Of a DNA stretch of 7,083 nt, positions 5,458 to 7,083 are shown piece after piece (the first letter of the stretch is position 1; each line of letters begins with the position of its first letter). The stretch is from assembly GCA_947175845.1 (NCBI GenBank), contig CAMWOK010000153.1:1-7083 (forward strand), read 5' to 3'. The notes under the pieces were generated by a model. It saw only the letters and a list, made by a program, of their open reading frames with translations. It was not told where the DNA came from and did no database searches. Source of the stretch: an uncultured Lachnospiraceae bacterium. GTDB taxonomy: Bacteria > Bacillota > Clostridia > Lachnospirales > Lachnospiraceae. Position numbers and translations under genes: made by a program.

Positions 5458-6255
5458 TCATATCTCAGCCAGCTGCGTCAGCTCGCTTCGGTTTGCGACC
5501 AAAATCGGGAAATCATCCGGCTTGTAGGGATTGTCCGCCATGGTAATCTCCAGGCGAACCGTCTCGTACGCGAGTTCTGCCAGATTGTTTTCCTTGCTCA
5601 AGTGCCCCAGAAATACCGTTTTGAGGTTGTCATGCAGCAGCCTGCTCAGCAGTCTTCCCGAGAGTTCGTTGGACAGATGCCCCTTGTTTCCCAGAATCCG
5701 CTGTTTGAGCGCATAGGGGTACGGCCCCACCTGCAGCATGTTGATATCGTGGTTCGCCTCCAACAGCATGACATCCATCCCGCGGAGGCTTTCGACTGTG
5801 TACTCATTGTAGGTGCCAAGGTCTGTGGCTACCGCCATGCGCTTGCTGCCATACTGGAACCGGTACGCCACCGGCTGCGCCGCATCGTGGGATATCTTCA
5901 TCGGATTGATGGTGATATCCTTCAGGATAAATTTCTCGTCGGCCCTGACCGCGCGAAAAAGTGAGTCATCTATCTCACCAAGATTACTCACTCTCTTAAT
6001 GGCCGCTATCGTGCCTTCTGTGGCGTAGATTGGAATACCGAACTTCCTGCACATCACACCCAGACCACTAATGTGGTCCGAGTGTTCGTGGGTGATCAGG
6101 ATTCCGTCAATGTCCTTTCCTGTGAGACCAAGCTGTCCGAGCCCTTCCACTGTGCGCTTACAGCTGATTCCCACATCCACCAGCAGATGCGTGGCATCCG
6201 TGCCGATATAAATACAATTGCCGCTGCTTCCGCTGGCGATACTGCACATTCTCAT
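5458..6255 (-). CDS. walJ: WalJ/YycJ-type metallo-beta-lactamase-fold protein
   Basis: This 265-residue protein is a cytoplasmic metallo-beta-lactamase-fold hydrolase of the YycJ/WalJ group, often annotated as an exonuclease; Bacillus YycJ has been linked to mutation avoidance. The N-terminus MRMCSIASGSSGNCIYIG is the group signature. The metal motif THEHSDH gives H56, H58, D60 and H61. Later likely metal residues are H123 (SHDA), D145 (ATDLGTYNE) and H218 (FLGHLSKENN). GHLSNE at 192-197 is also conserved. The ATG at 6253-6255 has AGAGGA at 6264-6269, 8 nt upstream; an ATG seven codons earlier (6276) lacks a good site and adds a non-family MKQRNNQ. In Bacillus this gene lies in the walRK operon; here no walR or walK is visible. 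It lies 30 bp after the upstream gene, probably in one transcript. Confidence 0.9.
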   Translation of the reverse strand: MRMCSIASGSSGNCIYIGTDATHLLVDVGISCKRTVEGLGQLGLTGKDIDGILITHEHSDHISGLGVMCRKFGIPIYATEGTIAAIKRVSNLGEIDDSLFRAVRADEKFILKDITINPMKISHDAAQPVAYRFQYGSKRMAVATDLGTYNEYTVESLRGMDVMLLEANHDINMLQVGPYPYALKQRILGNKGHLSNELSGRLLSRLLHDNLKTVFLGHLSKENNLAELAYETVRLEITMADNPYKPDDFPILVANRSELTQLAEI

Positions 6256-6285
6256 CTGATTATTCCTCTGTTTCATTTATAATAA

Positions 6286-7083
6286 TTATTTCCAGTATAC
6301 CTCAATCTTGTCCCCGTTGTAAAGCTCCTGTGTGTACTGTGCATCCTTTCCGTTCACGAGCGTGGCAATGCCGGAACCCTGCATTCTGCTGGTGTCAAAG
6401 TCGATATAGTCAAAGATGTCCACAAACATGTAGCTCTCCTTGCCGCGCATGACAATCGGTTTCTGGTTCACAATGACGATAATCTTCTTGCCGATATCTG
6501 CCGCTGGCTCCTCTTTTGCCGCCTTTGCAGGGGCGGGCTTGCGCTCCTCGGCCTTCTCAGGCTTCTCAGTTCTTGTCGTCTTGCGCGACCATTCCCGCCT
6601 GAAATTCGTGGTCTTCTTTTCAGCCGCCGGCTCCTCTTTCACCTTCTCCGATTCGTTCCTTCTCTCCCTGGAACTGCTCTGTGGCTCTGCCTTTTCCGCC
6701 CTGGATGTCTCTGCCAGTTCAGGCTCTGCCTGCGCACCGCTGCCCTTCACTGTATTGTCTGCTGCTGCGTCCTGCGCCTGCACTGCACTGCCCGCCGCTG
6801 ACTCCGACACTGCTTCCTGCGCGGATGCTGCCTCTGTTTCCGCCCTGGATGCCTGCGCTTCCTCTGCCTGAGACCCTTCCGTCTGTGAAGGCTTCGGCGA
6901 AGATGCTTCCGTCTGTGAAGGCTGCGTCTGCAAAGGCTCTGTATTCAAAGGCTCTGTCTGCGCTTCTTCTGGTTCCGGCGCCTCTGTCTGCGGTTGTTCT
7001 GGCTGAGATGTTTCTGTTGTCTCTGGTTCCTCTTCCCGGGATGTTTCTGCCGCGGAGGCCTCTGGTTGTGATGCCGCGACATC
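6286..7083 (-). CDS. C-terminal part of a protein with disordered linker and small end module (possibly FtsA-like)
   Basis: The frame stays open to the window edge, so this is the last 265 residues of a larger protein whose start lies beyond 7083; the TTG at 6946-6948 is internal. About 195 visible residues are low-complexity and almost certainly disordered. The first part is rich in E, P, Q, T, S and A and strongly acidic; the later part, from roughly residue 130, is rich in K, R and E. The last 67 residues look folded: KKIIVIVNQKPIVMRG, then YMFVDIFDYIDFD, then LVNGKDAQYTQEL and GDKIEVYWK. The VNG...L..GD.IEV pattern resembles beta-grasp domains (ThiS or TGS type). From memory, Clostridia FtsA-like division proteins can end in such a module upstream of this MBL gene, but nothing visible here proves it. 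No membrane segment is visible. The WalJ-like gene follows after 30 bp. Confidence 0.6.
   Translation of the reverse strand, partial: DVAASQPEASAAETSREEEPETTETSQPEQPQTEAPEPEEAQTEPLNTEPLQTQPSQTEASSPKPSQTEGSQAEEAQASRAETEAASAQEAVSESAAGSAVQAQDAAADNTVKGSGAQAEPELAETSRAEKAEPQSSSRERRNESEKVKEEPAAEKKTTNFRREWSRKTTRTEKPEKAEERKPAPAKAAKEEPAADIGKKIIVIVNQKPIVMRGKESYMFVDIFDYIDFDTSRMQGSGIATLVNGKDAQYTQELYNGDKIEVYWK
6876..6923. repeat. 30-bp period direct repeat in the linker coding region
   Basis: An 18-bp run, CTTCCGTCTGTGAAGGCT, occurs at 6876-6893 and again exactly at 6906-6923. It encodes a 10-residue unit seen as SQTEASSPKP then SQTEGSQAEE. Degenerate copies (QTEP, NTEP, QTEA) continue toward the window edge, so the disordered linker has probably grown by in-frame slippage. 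Confidence 0.7.

Noticed and set aside
6440..6871. A 143-codon plus-strand frame rich in Ala and Ser, opposite the linker protein
   Set aside because: It is the antisense shadow of a low-complexity GC-rich coding region; the minus-strand frame continues into a recognisable folded C-terminus.
1..7083. CRISPR array, tRNA, rRNA, toxin-antitoxin or defence genes
   Set aside because: No evenly spaced repeats with unique spacers, no tRNA cloverleaf, and every sizeable coding region belongs to a housekeeping or known uncharacterised family.

Overview
The window looks like chromosomal DNA of a gut-type Clostridia bacterium, most likely Lachnospiraceae. Evidence: the DUF177-rpmF-plsX order, the L32 sequence beginning MSICPKNKSS, the paired UPF0237 (ACT) and UPF0210 genes, Gram-positive style AGGAGG ribosome binding sites, and sigma-A promoters. 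The assignment rests on recalled family resemblance, not on a search. Almost all of the window is housekeeping sequence. The one clearly accessory item is a small non-coding transposable element between two divergent promoters.

Layout. Positions 1-1865 (minus strand) hold a DUF177 protein, ribosomal protein L32 (rpmF) and PlsX. A perfect-consensus promoter (TTGACA, 17 bp, TATAAT) drives DUF177-rpmF. A strong rho-independent terminator follows rpmF, and plsX then has its own plausible promoter, so phospholipid synthesis is at least partly uncoupled from the L32 unit. Positions 1866-2302 (437 bp) contain no gene. They hold, in order, the promoter of the L32 unit, a 187-bp MITE-like element with 16-bp perfect terminal inverted repeats and an 8-bp target duplication, an extended -10 promoter for the rightward gene with a perfect dyad across its -10 box, and a leader with several hairpins. 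Positions 2303-3640 (plus) encode TmcAL, the tRNA-Met cytidine acetate ligase. It meets a UPF0210 gene tail to tail with only 3 bp between the stop codons.

Positions 3644-7083 are all on the minus strand. In transcription order they are: the C-terminal part of a large protein with a long disordered linker and a small folded end module (possibly an FtsA-like cell division protein), a WalJ/YycJ-type metallo-beta-lactamase-fold protein, an ACT-domain UPF0237 protein and a UPF0210 protein. No terminator is visible between them, so they may be co-transcribed. TmcAL, DUF177 and L32 are neighbours in Bacillus too (ylbM-ylbN-rpmF), so the left half keeps an old translation-related cluster, here with tmcAL turned to face away from the others.

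I found no CRISPR array, tRNA, rRNA, prophage or defence gene. The most interesting non-routine signals are the MITE, whose GTAA ends and 8-bp duplication resemble IS66-family ends, the dyad on the tmcAL -10 box, and the uncharacterised linker protein at the right edge.
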